Below, piece after piece: positions 9,067-19,184 of a stretch of DNA of 64,000 nucleotides (positions within the stretch are counted from its first letter, which is position 1; each line of letters begins with the position of its first letter). Below the pieces are notes generated by a model. That model saw only the letters and a program-made list of their open reading frames with translations. It made no database searches and was not told where the DNA came from. The DNA is taken from contig JAIUNV010000007.1 of the NCBI GenBank assembly GCA_020161435.1, positions 1 to 64,000 on the forward strand, written 5' to 3'. Source of the stretch: Bacteroidota bacterium (lineage in GTDB: Bacteria; Bacteroidota; Bacteroidia; Chitinophagales; Chitinophagaceae). The translations under genes were made by a program, and so were the position numbers.

Positions 9067-12000
9067 TTGTCACTCAAGGCGTTTTTCAGTATTCTACTGT
9101 GTAGTTGTTGCGTTGTATTGTTGCTAAGCAGCCATACGGCTCAGGCGGAGCCATTCCGTAAGTTCAAGATTTTCGATACCGATTCAACCAAAAAAGACAG
9201 TCTCCGTTATCCCATCAGCGACCGCCGTGGCGATCCTTATTCAGGCTACCGCCGCAACCCCTTCGATCTGCCCGATACCGGCTATCTCAAACAAAAAATT
9301 GAGTACGACCCAGTAACCAAACAATACTATATCAGCGAAAAAATTGGTAACTCCTACTACCGGAAACCTACTGCCATTACCTACGAAGATTTTATGCGGC
9401 TGCGTGGCCAGCAAATGGAGATGGAAAACTTCATGCGCCGCAGCAATACCAACCTTACTCTCAACCGGAAGCTGGTAAAACCACAGCTCCGCATGTTCGA
9501 TGATTTGTTCAACCGCATTTTTGGTAATGGCAAAATCATCATTCAGCCCAATGGCAACGTAGACCTGACCGCTGGCTACCAGGGACAAAATACCAAGAAC
9601 CCCACTTTGCCCGAACGTGCCCGTAAGTACGGTACGTTTGATTTCGACATGAATGCGCAGTTCAACATGGATGCCAATATTGGCGACAAAATGAAACTGC
9701 CCATCAATTTCAACACACTGGCCAATTTCGATTTTGAAAACCAGCTGAAGCTTGATTACAAAGGTCGTTCCGATGAAATCATCAAAAGCATTGAAGCGGG
9801 TAATATGAGCTTTGCCACCAAGGGCACACTCATACAAGGGGCGCAGGCTTTGTTTGGTATTAAAACACAATTACAGTTTGGCAAACTGTATGTAACCACC
9901 GCATTGGCCAACATGCAGAGCCAGCGCCAAACGGCCAATTACCAAGGCGGCGCAGCACTCAGCAATTTTGAAAAGAAGCTCGATGATTACGACGAAAACC
10001 GTCACTTTCTGTTGGCGCATTATTTCCGCAACCGCTACAACCGGGTGATGAGTACGCTGCCCTTTGCCCAAAGCCAGGTACAAATTATGCGCCTGGAAGT
10101 GTGGGTTACCAACCGCACCGGCCAAACCACCGACAGCCGCGACGTAGTAGGCCTCATGGATTTAGGCGAACGTTTTCCTTTCAACCAGAACATACCACCG
10201 TTGCCCGGCGATAGCCTGCCCAGCAACGGTGCCAACGGCTTGTATGGCATTATCAACAACGAAAATTTTCGCAACCCCGCCAATACCACCAACTTGCTGA
10301 TGCAGCGTGGTCTGAAACCCGTGCAGGATTTTGAAAAAACATTTGCCCGTAAACTGATAGAAGGCACCGACTACATCTTTAACCGGCAGGCAGGTTTTAT
10401 CAGCATCAATCAGTTTTTGCAGCCCGATGAAGTGCTGGGGGTAGCATTTCAGTACACCAGTAACGGACGTGTATTTCAGGTGGGTGAATTTGCACAAGAT
10501 GTAGCCCTCGATACGGCCCGTGGTATTCAAAAAGTATTGTTCCTGAAACTGCTGAAAGCTACCAGCCAGCGCCCCAACCTGCCCATTTGGGACCTGATGA
10601 TGAAAAACGTGTACAGCCTCGACCAGTACAATATTCAGCGGGAAGGTTTTAAGGTAAACGTGTTGTACCAGGAACCCAGCGGTGGTGAAAAACGCATGCT
10701 GCCCGAAGGCGACGATCCGGGCCGCCCATTGCTGCGTATTTTGCAACTCGACCGCCTCAACAACCGCAACGACCCGCAGCCCGATGGTGTGTTCGATTTC
10801 ATCGACAGCTTTACCGTGCAACCGCAACAAGGCCGCATCATCTTCCCGGTGCTGGAGCCATTTGGTAACGACCTTCAACGATTGGCATTTGCCGGACAGC
10901 CGCAATCGGTGTGGGAAAAGTATGTATTCCAGGCGTTGTATGATACCATCAAAGCTATTGCACAGCAGAACTACGCTAACTATAACCGATTTATGCTGAA
11001 AGGTCAGAGCAAGGCTTCCAGCAACGATGATATTTATTTGAACGCCATTAATATTCCGCAAGGCTCAGTAACGGTAACTGCCGGCGGGCAAATTTTGAAA
11101 GAGAATGTAGACTATGTAATTGATTACAGTTTGGGCAAGCTTACGGTGATCAACCAGGCGATTAAAAGCAGTGGCGTTCCAGTAAGTGTAAATCTTGAAA
11201 ACAACACGGGTTTTGGTTTGCAAAACCGTGGCTTCTTTGGTATGCGCCTCGATTATCTGGCCAATAAAAACCTGACCGTGGGTGGTACCATGATGCGGCT
11301 GGGCGAACGGCCATTCTTTACCAAAATGAACTACGGTGAAGACCCCATTCGTAATCGCATGTACGGCCTTGATTTCAATTACAAAAATGATTGGAAGCAA
11401 CTCACCCGGTGGCTGGACAAGCTACCTTTTTACAGCACCAATACGGCATCGAACATTCAGGCATATGGCGAAGCCGCCATGCTGCGTCCCGGCCACCCGC
11501 CACAAATAGGTAAGGGTGAAAACGGACTCATTTACCTGGATGACTTTGAAGGTACCCGTGCCAATATTGATTTGCGTTTTCCCTTTGTGGGATGGACGCA
11601 TGCCACCACGCCGCATGGTAGTTTTTTTGCAGAAGCCGACTCGAACAATGCCCTTATTTACAACCGTAACAGAGCCAAGCTAAGCTGGTACCAGATAGAG
11701 CCGGTGATGCAAGACAGCCGAAACCCCAATAACCCCATTAAGAACCGTGATTTGCTGAGCGACCCACGGGTACGACAGGTGAGCAATCAGGAACTTTTTC
11801 CTCGTCGAACACCGCTGCCGGGCACCAATCAACTCATCACTTTCGACATGAGTTTTTACCCCAAAGAAAGAGGCGCTTATAACTATGATACTCGTGGAGC
11901 TTTCATCAACAATGATGGTACTTTCCGAAACCCCAAAGACCGCTGGGGAGGATTGATGCGGTCAATAGATCAAACCGATTTTGAAAGTGCCAATATTGAG

Positions 12001-15000
12001 TTTATTGAATTTTGGGTGCAGGATCCGTTCATGAAAACGCCGAACTTCCCCAACGGATATACAAACACAGCCGGTGGCCAACTGTATATTAACCTCGGTA
12101 ATATTTCGGAAGACATTGTAAAAGACAGCCGCCGCTTTTATGAAAATGGTTTGCCTACACCATCGCAGCCAAACCTTGCGGTAGATACTACAACGGTGTG
12201 GGGTAAAACGCCCATTAACCCCAACCAGATTACACAAGCATTTAGCAACGATCCCAACGACCGGCCTTTTCAGGATGTGGGCTTTGATGGATTGAATGAT
12301 GAAGAAGAAGTACTGCGCCGCCGCGATGACTTTTTAACCCCATTGCAAACTATACTTGGTCCGGCTGCTTTTCAGCGACTGGCTGCTGACCCCAGTGGCG
12401 ATAACTTTGTAAACTACCGCGATAGCCGCTACGATGCCAGTGGAGCAGGCATTTTGCGCCGCTACAAAGATTTTAACCTTAATCAGGGCAACTCACCTGT
12501 AAGTACAGAAGCCGACCTCGTAGTGGCAAGCACGTTATACCCGGATAATGAAGACCTGAACAGAGACAATACCCTGAACGAAGGCGAAGAATTTTTTGAA
12601 TACAAAGTGGATTTTACGCCGCAGGCTTTGCAGGTAGGCCAAAACTTTATTACTGATAAACGCATCGTAAGTATCAAGTATGAAAACGGCACTACTGGTA
12701 CAGAAACCTGGTATCAGTTTCGCATACCTATTGCCCGCTACACCAAAAAAGTAGGCGATATACCCGACTTCAAAAGCATTCGTTTTATGCGGATGTACAT
12801 GCACGGTTGGGAGGACAGTGTAACCCTGCGATTTGCCCGCCTCGATTTGGTGCGCAACAACTGGCGTCAGTTTGCATTTGACCTTACCCGAAACGGCACT
12901 TACAACAGCAATGCCAATAACACGTTTACCAGCATCAATACGCTGGCCGTGAACATAGAAGAGAATGACCGTCGTACACCTATTCCTTACCGCATACCAC
13001 CGGGTATTGAGCGGGTGCAGCAGCTGGCCAACGGCGGTGTCAATATTTTACAAAATGAACAGGCATTGAGCATGCAAATCCGCAACCTGTTTCGTGGCGA
13101 AGCAAGGGGCGTGTTTAAAAACTTCAACAACGACCTGCGCCAATATAAGCGGCTCAACATGTTTATACATGCGGAGGAATTGGTAAATAGCGATCCTGCA
13201 TACAGCCCGCTGACCGACACCAGTTTGTACGCATCTATTCGTATTGGTCAAGACATTTTGTCGAACTATTATGAGATTCGTATTCCACTGAAAATCACCC
13301 GTCCATCGGGGCCAAACATTTCGCCCGATACTATTTGGCCCAAGGCCAACAACCTCGATTTTTCTTTGCAGGAATTGATAGAGTTGAAAAACCGGCGAAG
13401 TCAAAACAGTGGTTCTCCAACGCAGTATTATTCCGAAGACATTAATGGCCGCATTTATGGTGTGTATGGCAACCCGAATTTGGGAGAAGTACGAAGCATA
13501 TTTGTGGGGGTAGATAACCCAGACCGCCCCGACGGCCCCAATTTGAGTGCCGAGGTTTGGATAAACGAACTGCGCCTGAGCCAGATAGATGAAGAAGGTG
13601 GCTGGGCTGCTGTAGGAAGGGTAGATGTACAACTGGCCGATCTTGGTACGCTGAGTGTAGCCGCCAGCCATAGAAGTACAGGGTTTGGAACCATAGAACA
13701 ACGGGTAAACGAACGAAGCCGGGAAGCAACTACACAGTTTGATGCCAGCCTGCAAATAGACGCCGGTAAGCTGGTGCCAAAATCGGTGGGGTTGAGTGTG
13801 CCGCTATACGCCAGCCTCAGCAAAATGATGATTACACCTGAGTACGACCCCTACGATCAGGATGTGAAAATGAAAGACAAATTGCGTACTTGTTTGAACT
13901 GCGATAGTGTAAAGAAAATAGCAAGAGAGGAGCATGTAACACAAACGCTCAACATCAGCAACATGCGCCTGATGCCAAAGGCCGGCAAGCCCATACGTTT
14001 TTACAGCCCCAGCAATTTCGATTTCACGTACAACTATTTAAGCCAAAAGGTGACTTCGCCCATTGTAACTGAAGATTTGGTGAAGCGACACAGGGTAGCC
14101 GTTGGCTATGCCTACAGCACACAACCCAAGTATATTGAACCATTTAAAAAGTGGGTGAAATCGCCATCGCCATGGCTCATGTTCCTGAAAGATTTCAACT
14201 TTAACCCCATGCCCAATACGGTGGCCATCCGCTGGGATGCTAACCGGCAGTTTGGCCGGTATGTGCCCCGCATTGTCAACACCTTCGACAACAAGGTGGA
14301 GCGGGTAGATAGTACCTATGATAAGTACTTCAACTTCGATCGGTTTTACAGCTTCCGTTGGGATATGAGCAAGTCGTTCAACGTAGATTTTACGGCACTC
14401 AACAAAGCCAGGGTAGATGAGCCCGCCGGAGAGTTAAATCAGGCATGGAAACGCGACAGCATCCGTACCAACTTTTTGCGTGGCGGTCGCAACGTAAACT
14501 ACGATCAAACAGTAGTATTTGCTTACACCTTGCCTACACAAAAATTTCCTTTCCTCGATTGGGCCACAGCCCGGGCTACTTACACAGCCCGTTACAAATG
14601 GGCTGCCAGTAGCTTGCTGGCACAGCAGCTTAACCAAGGCAATATTTTGGAAAACGGGGCCGACAGATTGATTAACGGAGAGCTGGATTTTACAAAGCTA
14701 TACATGAAGAGCAAGTGGCTGGCTGCATTGGAGAATCAGCCTGCACCCAAACAAAAAAATGCAGAAGACACCGTTCGGAAAAAAGACCGCAGCAAAGCAA
14801 AAAGCATCAGCAAAAATGCAAAGTCTGTTACAGATAGTTTAACGGGTAAAAAACTCACCAAGGCAGAACGCAAAAAGGCCCGTAAACTTCGCCGCGACGA
14901 ACGCCGTAAGGAACGCCAAAACCGCAGCTACGAAGTAACCGGCGCTGCAAGGGTAGCCGGCAAATTACTCACCATGGTGAAGCGGGCATCTATTAACTAT

Positions 15001-16383
15001 GGCGAGGTATTTAACAGTCGCATACCCGGCTATACAGATAGTACACAATACCTCGGCAATAATTTCAGAAGTAAAGCACCCGGCATGGGCTACATAATGG
15101 GACAGCAACCGGATACAAATTACCTGAACAAGTTTGCACAAAAAGGTTTGGTAACACGAGATCCGCTGTTCAACCAGTTGTTTGCACAAAGCTTCGATCA
15201 GAAGCTGAATGTGCAGGCACAGTTGGAGCCTTTCAAAGAATTTACCATCGACTTGAACCTCGATAAATCATTCTCGAAAAGCTATACCGAATTGTTTAAA
15301 GACACTACGGGTACAGCAGGCCATGCACACCTTACGCCTTATGTAACAGGCGGCTTCAGCGTTACCTACATTGCCTTCCAAACCCTGTTCGAAAAGTTTG
15401 ACCCGAACCGAACCAGCACCATGTTCCAAAACTTTGAAAACTACCGCAAAGACCTGAGCCTGCGGGTAGCAGAGCAAAACCCGTACTGGAAATCAACCGG
15501 CTCACTAATAGAAGCTGACGGCTATGCCCGTGGCTATAACCGTTATGCACAGGATGTACTGATACCGGCGTTTATTGCAGCATATACCAACAAGAGCCCG
15601 AATGATGTGGCATTGATAGATCAAAATAATTCGAGCATAACTGCAAATCCGTTTCGTGGTATTAAAGCAAAGCCAAACTGGCGCCTCAATTTCACAGGGC
15701 TTACTCAATTGCCTGCCTTACAGGAGAAGTTTAGTTCAATCAACATCACACACTCGTACCAAGGCAGGTTGAGCATGAATTCATTTACATCAGCCCTGTT
15801 TTATCAAGATCCGTTCAGGGTGGGTTATCCATCGTTTATTGATACCACCAGTGGCAACTATATTCCATTCTTCCTGATGCCTAACCTTACCATCAGCGAA
15901 TCGTTTGAACCCATTATTGGTATAGACTTTACTACCACCAGCCAATGGAATGCCCGCTTTGAATATCGTAAGAGTCGCCAGTTGAGTTTGAGCCTGCTCG
16001 ACTATCAGCTGAGTGAGGTAAACAGTACGGAATATATTTTTGGTACCAGCTATCGCAAACGGGGAATGAAACTGCCGTTCCGATTGCCAAAATTCTTGAA
16101 TAAGGAAGGAGGCAAAGAACTCGAAAATGATATCACATTCAGGTTCGATTTCAGTATTCGGGATGATGCTACCAGCAACAGCCGCCTCGATCAGAACAGC
16201 AGCTTTAGCACGGCAGGGCAGAAAGTGATTAAGATTAATCCGAGCATTGATTACATCATGAGCAACCGGGTAAATATTCGCTTGTTCTTCGATCAGATGC
16301 GCAGCATTCCATACATCAGTACGTCGGCGCCTACTACCAACACCCGTGCCGGTGTGCAGGTGCGTATTTCGCTGGCTCAGTAA
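9067..16383 (+). CDS. sprA: SprA, giant outer-membrane translocon of the type IX secretion system
   Basis: A 2438-residue protein within the SprA/Sov family range (about 2300-2500). SprA forms a very large beta-barrel through which type IX cargo crosses the outer membrane, and it is needed for gliding in motile species. Features include a signal peptide at 1-27 ending HTAQA, SprA-typical blocks such as YYISEKIGNSYYRKPTAIT and FEGTRANIDLRFPF, and a C-terminus ending VQVRISLAQ like a barrel strand. Translation seems to start at TTG 9067: no ATG precedes the signal peptide, and the frame is closed upstream by TAA 9037-9039. A lysine/arginine-rich insert lies at about residues 1895-1958. The gene is 74 bp after ruvA and probably in its transcript. 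Type IX cargo genes occur at 7348 and 46197. Confidence 0.96.
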   Translation: MSLKAFFSILLCSCCVVLLLSSHTAQAEPFRKFKIFDTDSTKKDSLRYPISDRRGDPYSGYRRNPFDLPDTGYLKQKIEYDPVTKQYYISEKIGNSYYRKPTAITYEDFMRLRGQQMEMENFMRRSNTNLTLNRKLVKPQLRMFDDLFNRIFGNGKIIIQPNGNVDLTAGYQGQNTKNPTLPERARKYGTFDFDMNAQFNMDANIGDKMKLPINFNTLANFDFENQLKLDYKGRSDEIIKSIEAGNMSFATKGTLIQGAQALFGIKTQLQFGKLYVTTALANMQSQRQTANYQGGAALSNFEKKLDDYDENRHFLLAHYFRNRYNRVMSTLPFAQSQVQIMRLEVWVTNRTGQTTDSRDVVGLMDLGERFPFNQNIPPLPGDSLPSNGANGLYGIINNENFRNPANTTNLLMQRGLKPVQDFEKTFARKLIEGTDYIFNRQAGFISINQFLQPDEVLGVAFQYTSNGRVFQVGEFAQDVALDTARGIQKVLFLKLLKATSQRPNLPIWDLMMKNVYSLDQYNIQREGFKVNVLYQEPSGGEKRMLPEGDDPGRPLLRILQLDRLNNRNDPQPDGVFDFIDSFTVQPQQGRIIFPVLEPFGNDLQRLAFAGQPQSVWEKYVFQALYDTIKAIAQQNYANYNRFMLKGQSKASSNDDIYLNAINIPQGSVTVTAGGQILKENVDYVIDYSLGKLTVINQAIKSSGVPVSVNLENNTGFGLQNRGFFGMRLDYLANKNLTVGGTMMRLGERPFFTKMNYGEDPIRNRMYGLDFNYKNDWKQLTRWLDKLPFYSTNTASNIQAYGEAAMLRPGHPPQIGKGENGLIYLDDFEGTRANIDLRFPFVGWTHATTPHGSFFAEADSNNALIYNRNRAKLSWYQIEPVMQDSRNPNNPIKNRDLLSDPRVRQVSNQELFPRRTPLPGTNQLITFDMSFYPKERGAYNYDTRGAFINNDGTFRNPKDRWGGLMRSIDQTDFESANIEFIEFWVQDPFMKTPNFPNGYTNTAGGQLYINLGNISEDIVKDSRRFYENGLPTPSQPNLAVDTTTVWGKTPINPNQITQAFSNDPNDRPFQDVGFDGLNDEEEVLRRRDDFLTPLQTILGPAAFQRLAADPSGDNFVNYRDSRYDASGAGILRRYKDFNLNQGNSPVSTEADLVVASTLYPDNEDLNRDNTLNEGEEFFEYKVDFTPQALQVGQNFITDKRIVSIKYENGTTGTETWYQFRIPIARYTKKVGDIPDFKSIRFMRMYMHGWEDSVTLRFARLDLVRNNWRQFAFDLTRNGTYNSNANNTFTSINTLAVNIEENDRRTPIPYRIPPGIERVQQLANGGVNILQNEQALSMQIRNLFRGEARGVFKNFNNDLRQYKRLNMFIHAEELVNSDPAYSPLTDTSLYASIRIGQDILSNYYEIRIPLKITRPSGPNISPDTIWPKANNLDFSLQELIELKNRRSQNSGSPTQYYSEDINGRIYGVYGNPNLGEVRSIFVGVDNPDRPDGPNLSAEVWINELRLSQIDEEGGWAAVGRVDVQLADLGTLSVAASHRSTGFGTIEQRVNERSREATTQFDASLQIDAGKLVPKSVGLSVPLYASLSKMMITPEYDPYDQDVKMKDKLRTCLNCDSVKKIAREEHVTQTLNISNMRLMPKAGKPIRFYSPSNFDFTYNYLSQKVTSPIVTEDLVKRHRVAVGYAYSTQPKYIEPFKKWVKSPSPWLMFLKDFNFNPMPNTVAIRWDANRQFGRYVPRIVNTFDNKVERVDSTYDKYFNFDRFYSFRWDMSKSFNVDFTALNKARVDEPAGELNQAWKRDSIRTNFLRGGRNVNYDQTVVFAYTLPTQKFPFLDWATARATYTARYKWAASSLLAQQLNQGNILENGADRLINGELDFTKLYMKSKWLAALENQPAPKQKNAEDTVRKKDRSKAKSISKNAKSVTDSLTGKKLTKAERKKARKLRRDERRKERQNRSYEVTGAARVAGKLLTMVKRASINYGEVFNSRIPGYTDSTQYLGNNFRSKAPGMGYIMGQQPDTNYLNKFAQKGLVTRDPLFNQLFAQSFDQKLNVQAQLEPFKEFTIDLNLDKSFSKSYTELFKDTTGTAGHAHLTPYVTGGFSVTYIAFQTLFEKFDPNRTSTMFQNFENYRKDLSLRVAEQNPYWKSTGSLIEADGYARGYNRYAQDVLIPAFIAAYTNKSPNDVALIDQNNSSITANPFRGIKAKPNWRLNFTGLTQLPALQEKFSSINITHSYQGRLSMNSFTSALFYQDPFRVGYPSFIDTTSGNYIPFFLMPNLTISESFEPIIGIDFTTTSQWNARFEYRKSRQLSLSLLDYQLSEVNSTEYIFGTSYRKRGMKLPFRLPKFLNKEGGKELENDITFRFDFSIRDDATSNSRLDQNSSFSTAGQKVIKINPSIDYIMSNRVNIRLFFDQMRSIPYISTSAPTTNTRAGVQVRISLAQ

Positions 16384-16511
16384 GTGGGTGAGAGCCAACG
16401 AACAACTGACGACTGACCATCGATGACCGATTATGTTCGTCTCCGGACTACTGACTCCGGACTTTCCGACTTCCGTACTTTTTAAACATCGTACATCCCA
16501 CAGCTGCACAC

Positions 16512-16519
16512 TACTTTTG
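16512..16519 (+). promoter_or_regulatory. Candidate -7 box of the pterin synthase gene (TACTTTTG)
   Basis: TACTTTTG matches TAnnTTTG and ends only 4 nt before ATG 16524. Transcription would then start at or next to the start codon, predicting a leaderless mRNA. Confidence 0.5.
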
Positions 16520-16523
16520 CCGA

Positions 16524-16931
16524 ATGGTATATCTAACACGAGTGGAGCATTTCAACGCAGCCCACAAACTATACAATCCCGCATGGAGCCGGGAGCAAAA
16601 TGAGGCTACGTTTGGCCCTTGTGCCAATGAAAACTGGCATGGCCACAACTATGAAATTCATGTAACCGTAAAAGGCCGGCCCAATGCGGACACGGGTTTT
16701 ATTATGGATGTGAAATCACTGAGCAAGCTCATCAAAGAGCATGTGCTGGATCCGCTGGATCATCATAACCTGAATGTGGGTGTGCCATGGCTGGCAGGCA
16801 AAATGTGTAGTACCGAAGTGCTGGCCGAAGCCATCTGGCAGCAACTGGCGCCACATATTAGCGGTTGCACCCTGCACCAAATTCGCCTCTACGAAACGCC
16901 CCGCATTTATGTGGACTACTTTGGCGAATAA
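16524..16931 (+). CDS. 6-pyruvoyl-tetrahydropterin synthase / QueD family protein
   Basis: A 135-residue T-fold enzyme acting on 7,8-dihydroneopterin triphosphate. The zinc ligands are His14 (HFNAAH), His39 and His41 (HGHNY), and the catalytic Cys is Cys33 in FGPCANENWHGH. PLDHHNLN and the C-terminal YETPRIYVDYF complete the family pattern. The insert between the first His and the Cys (NPAWSREQNEATFG) resembles the eukaryote-type tetrahydrobiopterin enzyme more than E. coli QueD. A biopterin role is therefore possible, but a queuosine role cannot be excluded. The start is fixed by the promoter box 4 nt upstream. It lies 28 bp before a small membrane protein gene. Confidence 0.9.
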   Translation: MVYLTRVEHFNAAHKLYNPAWSREQNEATFGPCANENWHGHNYEIHVTVKGRPNADTGFIMDVKSLSKLIKEHVLDPLDHHNLNVGVPWLAGKMCSTEVLAEAIWQQLAPHISGCTLHQIRLYETPRIYVDYFGE

Positions 16932-16959
16932 AACAGAATTTCGCACCCATTCATTTCAC

Positions 16960-17259
16960 ATGTCTATCAGTACAGAAGAACGCCGTTTTATCCGCAATTG
17001 GGAAGAACAACGCAAAGGTGGCAAAGCCTCGTTTGTAGCCATTTATACGTTTGGCTATTTCATGGTTTTGTTTATGTTGGGTATTGCCGGTTGGCTGTTT
17101 TCAGGCCTGCGATTTGTAACACTGCCACTCATTACCGGATTGGGTAGTGTAGCATTGGTTGGTGCCATCGCACTCAGCTTTTGGCAATGGCAGCGCCACC
17201 AAAAAAAGTTTGCCCGCATCATTCAGCGGGAAATTACCGAAGGCGATCAGCAGGCTTAA
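16960..17259 (+). CDS. Small two-helix membrane protein of unknown function
   Basis: A 99-residue protein with a charged N-terminus (STEERRFIRNWEEQRKGGK), two transmembrane segments (about 24-50 and 56-78) and a basic C-terminal tail. It is not assigned to a function. It starts at ATG 16960, 28 bp after the pterin gene, and is probably co-transcribed. Its stop overlaps the stop of the convergent DCC gene by 4 bp. Confidence 0.7.
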   Translation: MSISTEERRFIRNWEEQRKGGKASFVAIYTFGYFMVLFMLGIAGWLFSGLRFVTLPLITGLGSVALVGAIALSFWQWQRHQKKFARIIQREITEGDQQA

Positions 17260-17669
17260 TCGAGAAAACGACTGCGCCACTCCGGCCGGGGCAGCCAGCA
17301 TTCATTTTTGTGGCCAAACCAGCGATAGCGGTTGCGGGCCACCAGATTGTACACAGCATCACGAAGGAAACGCGGCACCACTATCAACGGGTACAACCAC
17401 TTATAACCCCGCAGGTGCCGGGCGGCCCGCAGCGCAGCGGTAGAGCGGGTGTACACCACGCCATCTTCTATCAGTACAAAAGAATTGAAATCGGTGAGCG
17501 GCAGTCCATGCTGCTGCAGCAATTGCTGGCCGGCAGCACCTTGCAAAGAAGCAAACTGAAAATAACCCGCAGCATCATGCGTAAGTACCTGCTGCACACT
17601 GCTGCTGCAGAGGTTGCATACACCATCAAACAAAATGATGGCCCGTGCCGAAGAATTGTTGCTGCTCAT
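17256..17669 (-). CDS. DCC family thiol-disulfide oxidoreductase (DUF393)
   Basis: A 137-residue protein with the family signature DGVCNLC near the N-terminus (Asp15, Cys18, Cys21). The downstream features of the DUF393 family are present (FASLQG, ALRAARHLRGYKW, VPRFLRDAVYNLVARNRYRW). These small thioredoxin-like proteins are predicted to act on disulfides, with substrates unknown. A minus-strand TATCTTTG box (17674-17681) ends 4 nt before the ATG at 17669, predicting a leaderless mRNA. Confidence 0.9.
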   Translation of the reverse strand: MSSNNSSARAIILFDGVCNLCSSSVQQVLTHDAAGYFQFASLQGAAGQQLLQQHGLPLTDFNSFVLIEDGVVYTRSTAALRAARHLRGYKWLYPLIVVPRFLRDAVYNLVARNRYRWFGHKNECWLPRPEWRSRFLD

Positions 17670-17673
17670 TTTC

Positions 17674-17681
17674 CAAAGATA
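17674..17681 (-). promoter_or_regulatory. Candidate -7 box of the DCC gene (TATCTTTG)
   Basis: An exact TAnnTTTG match on the minus strand, separated from the start codon by 4 nt. Confidence 0.5.
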
Positions 17682-17854
17682 TCTGCCAAATCAACGGCAG
17701 CCATACCCTGTAATACGGATGTTGGAATGTGTTGGTATTAAGCTTTGCTATGGCACTGGAGGAACAATGGCCTATTAAGTTTACAGTTAAACAGGGGGAG
17801 GCGTTGGCTGGGCAAAACGGCCGGAGGCGTCGGGTTTGCCTTGAATTTTCTTTG

Positions 17855-17888
17855 GTTACTTTCTTTTTTTCAAGAAAAAGAAAGTAAC
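17855..17888. repeat. Perfect 14-bp hairpin element in a divergent intergenic region
   Basis: GTTACTTTCTTTTT (17855-17868) and its exact complement AAAAAGAAAGTAAC (17875-17888) flank a 6-nt loop. It sits between divergent genes, where no terminator is needed, and is preceded by a GC-rich stretch (17795-17840). It resembles a dispersed palindromic intergenic repeat. Nothing else is recognised in 17670-18020. Confidence 0.5.
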
Positions 17889-18020
17889 AATGCTGCTGAT
17901 AAAACCGGGTTGTTTGATGAGATCGGCGAAAGAAATGGGAAGTCATCATATTCATCATCTGTAGAAGAATGGAAAAAGTAATTCAAACTCCACCATCTTA
18001 GCACCGCATTCCACTACCAC

Positions 18021-19175
18021 ATGAAAAAGTTCCTGAAAATTACCAGCGGGGTACTGGCCATTGTTGCCATCCTGTTTTTTGCACTGGCACCGGGCATTAT
18101 CGACCGCTCTAAAAACAAAGTGAGCATCAAAGGTCCATTTGCCAAAAACAGCTGGTACGATTCCATTCCGTTCATTGCCGATTTGCATTGCGATGCCCTG
18201 CTGTGGGACCGCAACCTGCTCAAAGAAAGTGATCACGGCCATGTAGACATTCCCCGCATGCAGCAAGCCAACATGGCTTTGCAGGTTTTTACGGTGGTGA
18301 GCAAAGTGCCCGCAGGCATCAACATTGAGCAAAACGATGCCAGCTCCGACCAAATAGGGCTGCTCAGTTTTGCGCAGCTGCGGTCGCCATCGTGGTGGTT
18401 TGGAGTAAAAGAAAGAGCCCTCGGTCAGTGCCAAAACCTGCACGATTTTGCCGCCGCTTCCAACGGTGTGTTTCGGGTAATTACGAATCAAACAGAATTG
18501 CAGCAATACTTTCAAGACCGTACCGCCAACCGCCAGCTTACGGCAGGCATGCTGGGACTGGAAGGGGCGCATTGCTTGGAAAACGACCTCAGCAACCTCG
18601 ACCTGTTTTACAAAGCTGGTGTACGCTACATCGGGCTCACCCACTTCTTCGACAATGAATGGGCCGGCTCGGCACATGGTATGCAAAAAGGCGGTCTTAC
18701 GACCAAGGGCCGGCAACTGCTACGCAAAATGGATAGCCTGCACATGATTGTGGATCTGGCACATGCATCGCCGCAAACCATCAGCGATGTACTCACCGAA
18801 CACAACGGACCTGTATTGGTGTCGCACACAGGTGTACGTGGTGTATGTGATAACCAACGCAACCTGAGTGATGCACAAATTGATGCCATCGGCCGCCGCA
18901 ACGGGCTCATTGGTATTGGTCTGTGGGAAACCGCCGTGTGTGGCAAGGATGCCGTGGCTACTGCCAAAAGCATTCGCTATGTGGCCGATAGAATTGGGGT
19001 AGATAAAGTGGCCCTCGGCTCCGATTGGGATGGTGCTTTTGAAATGCACTTCGCCGTAACGGGCACACCGCTGATTGTAACGGCACTGCAGCAGCAAGGC
19101 TTCTCCCGCCCCGAAATAGAACAGATCATGGGTGGTAACATACGGGCATTTATGCTGCGGAATTTGCCGAAGTAG
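18021..19175 (+). CDS. Membrane dipeptidase (peptidase family M19)
   Basis: A 384-residue zinc dipeptidase with an N-terminal membrane anchor or uncleaved signal (residues 7-25). The metal-binding and active-site motifs of the renal-dipeptidase family are in order: DLHCD (His56, Asp58), LEGAHCL, GLTHFFDNEW, DLAHASPQT, VSHTG and LGSDWDGAF. It probably hydrolyses dipeptides on the periplasmic face of the membrane. The start ATG 18021 precedes a typical MKKFLKI n-region. It is monocistronic. Confidence 0.93.
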   Translation: MKKFLKITSGVLAIVAILFFALAPGIIDRSKNKVSIKGPFAKNSWYDSIPFIADLHCDALLWDRNLLKESDHGHVDIPRMQQANMALQVFTVVSKVPAGINIEQNDASSDQIGLLSFAQLRSPSWWFGVKERALGQCQNLHDFAAASNGVFRVITNQTELQQYFQDRTANRQLTAGMLGLEGAHCLENDLSNLDLFYKAGVRYIGLTHFFDNEWAGSAHGMQKGGLTTKGRQLLRKMDSLHMIVDLAHASPQTISDVLTEHNGPVLVSHTGVRGVCDNQRNLSDAQIDAIGRRNGLIGIGLWETAVCGKDAVATAKSIRYVADRIGVDKVALGSDWDGAFEMHFAVTGTPLIVTALQQQGFSRPEIEQIMGGNIRAFMLRNLPK

Positions 19176-19184
19176 GGCGGGGAG

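Noticed and set aside
13048..13755. A 235-codon open frame opposite sprA
   Set aside because: It lies wholly antisense to a region of sprA with continuous family similarity, and shows no family motifs of its own.
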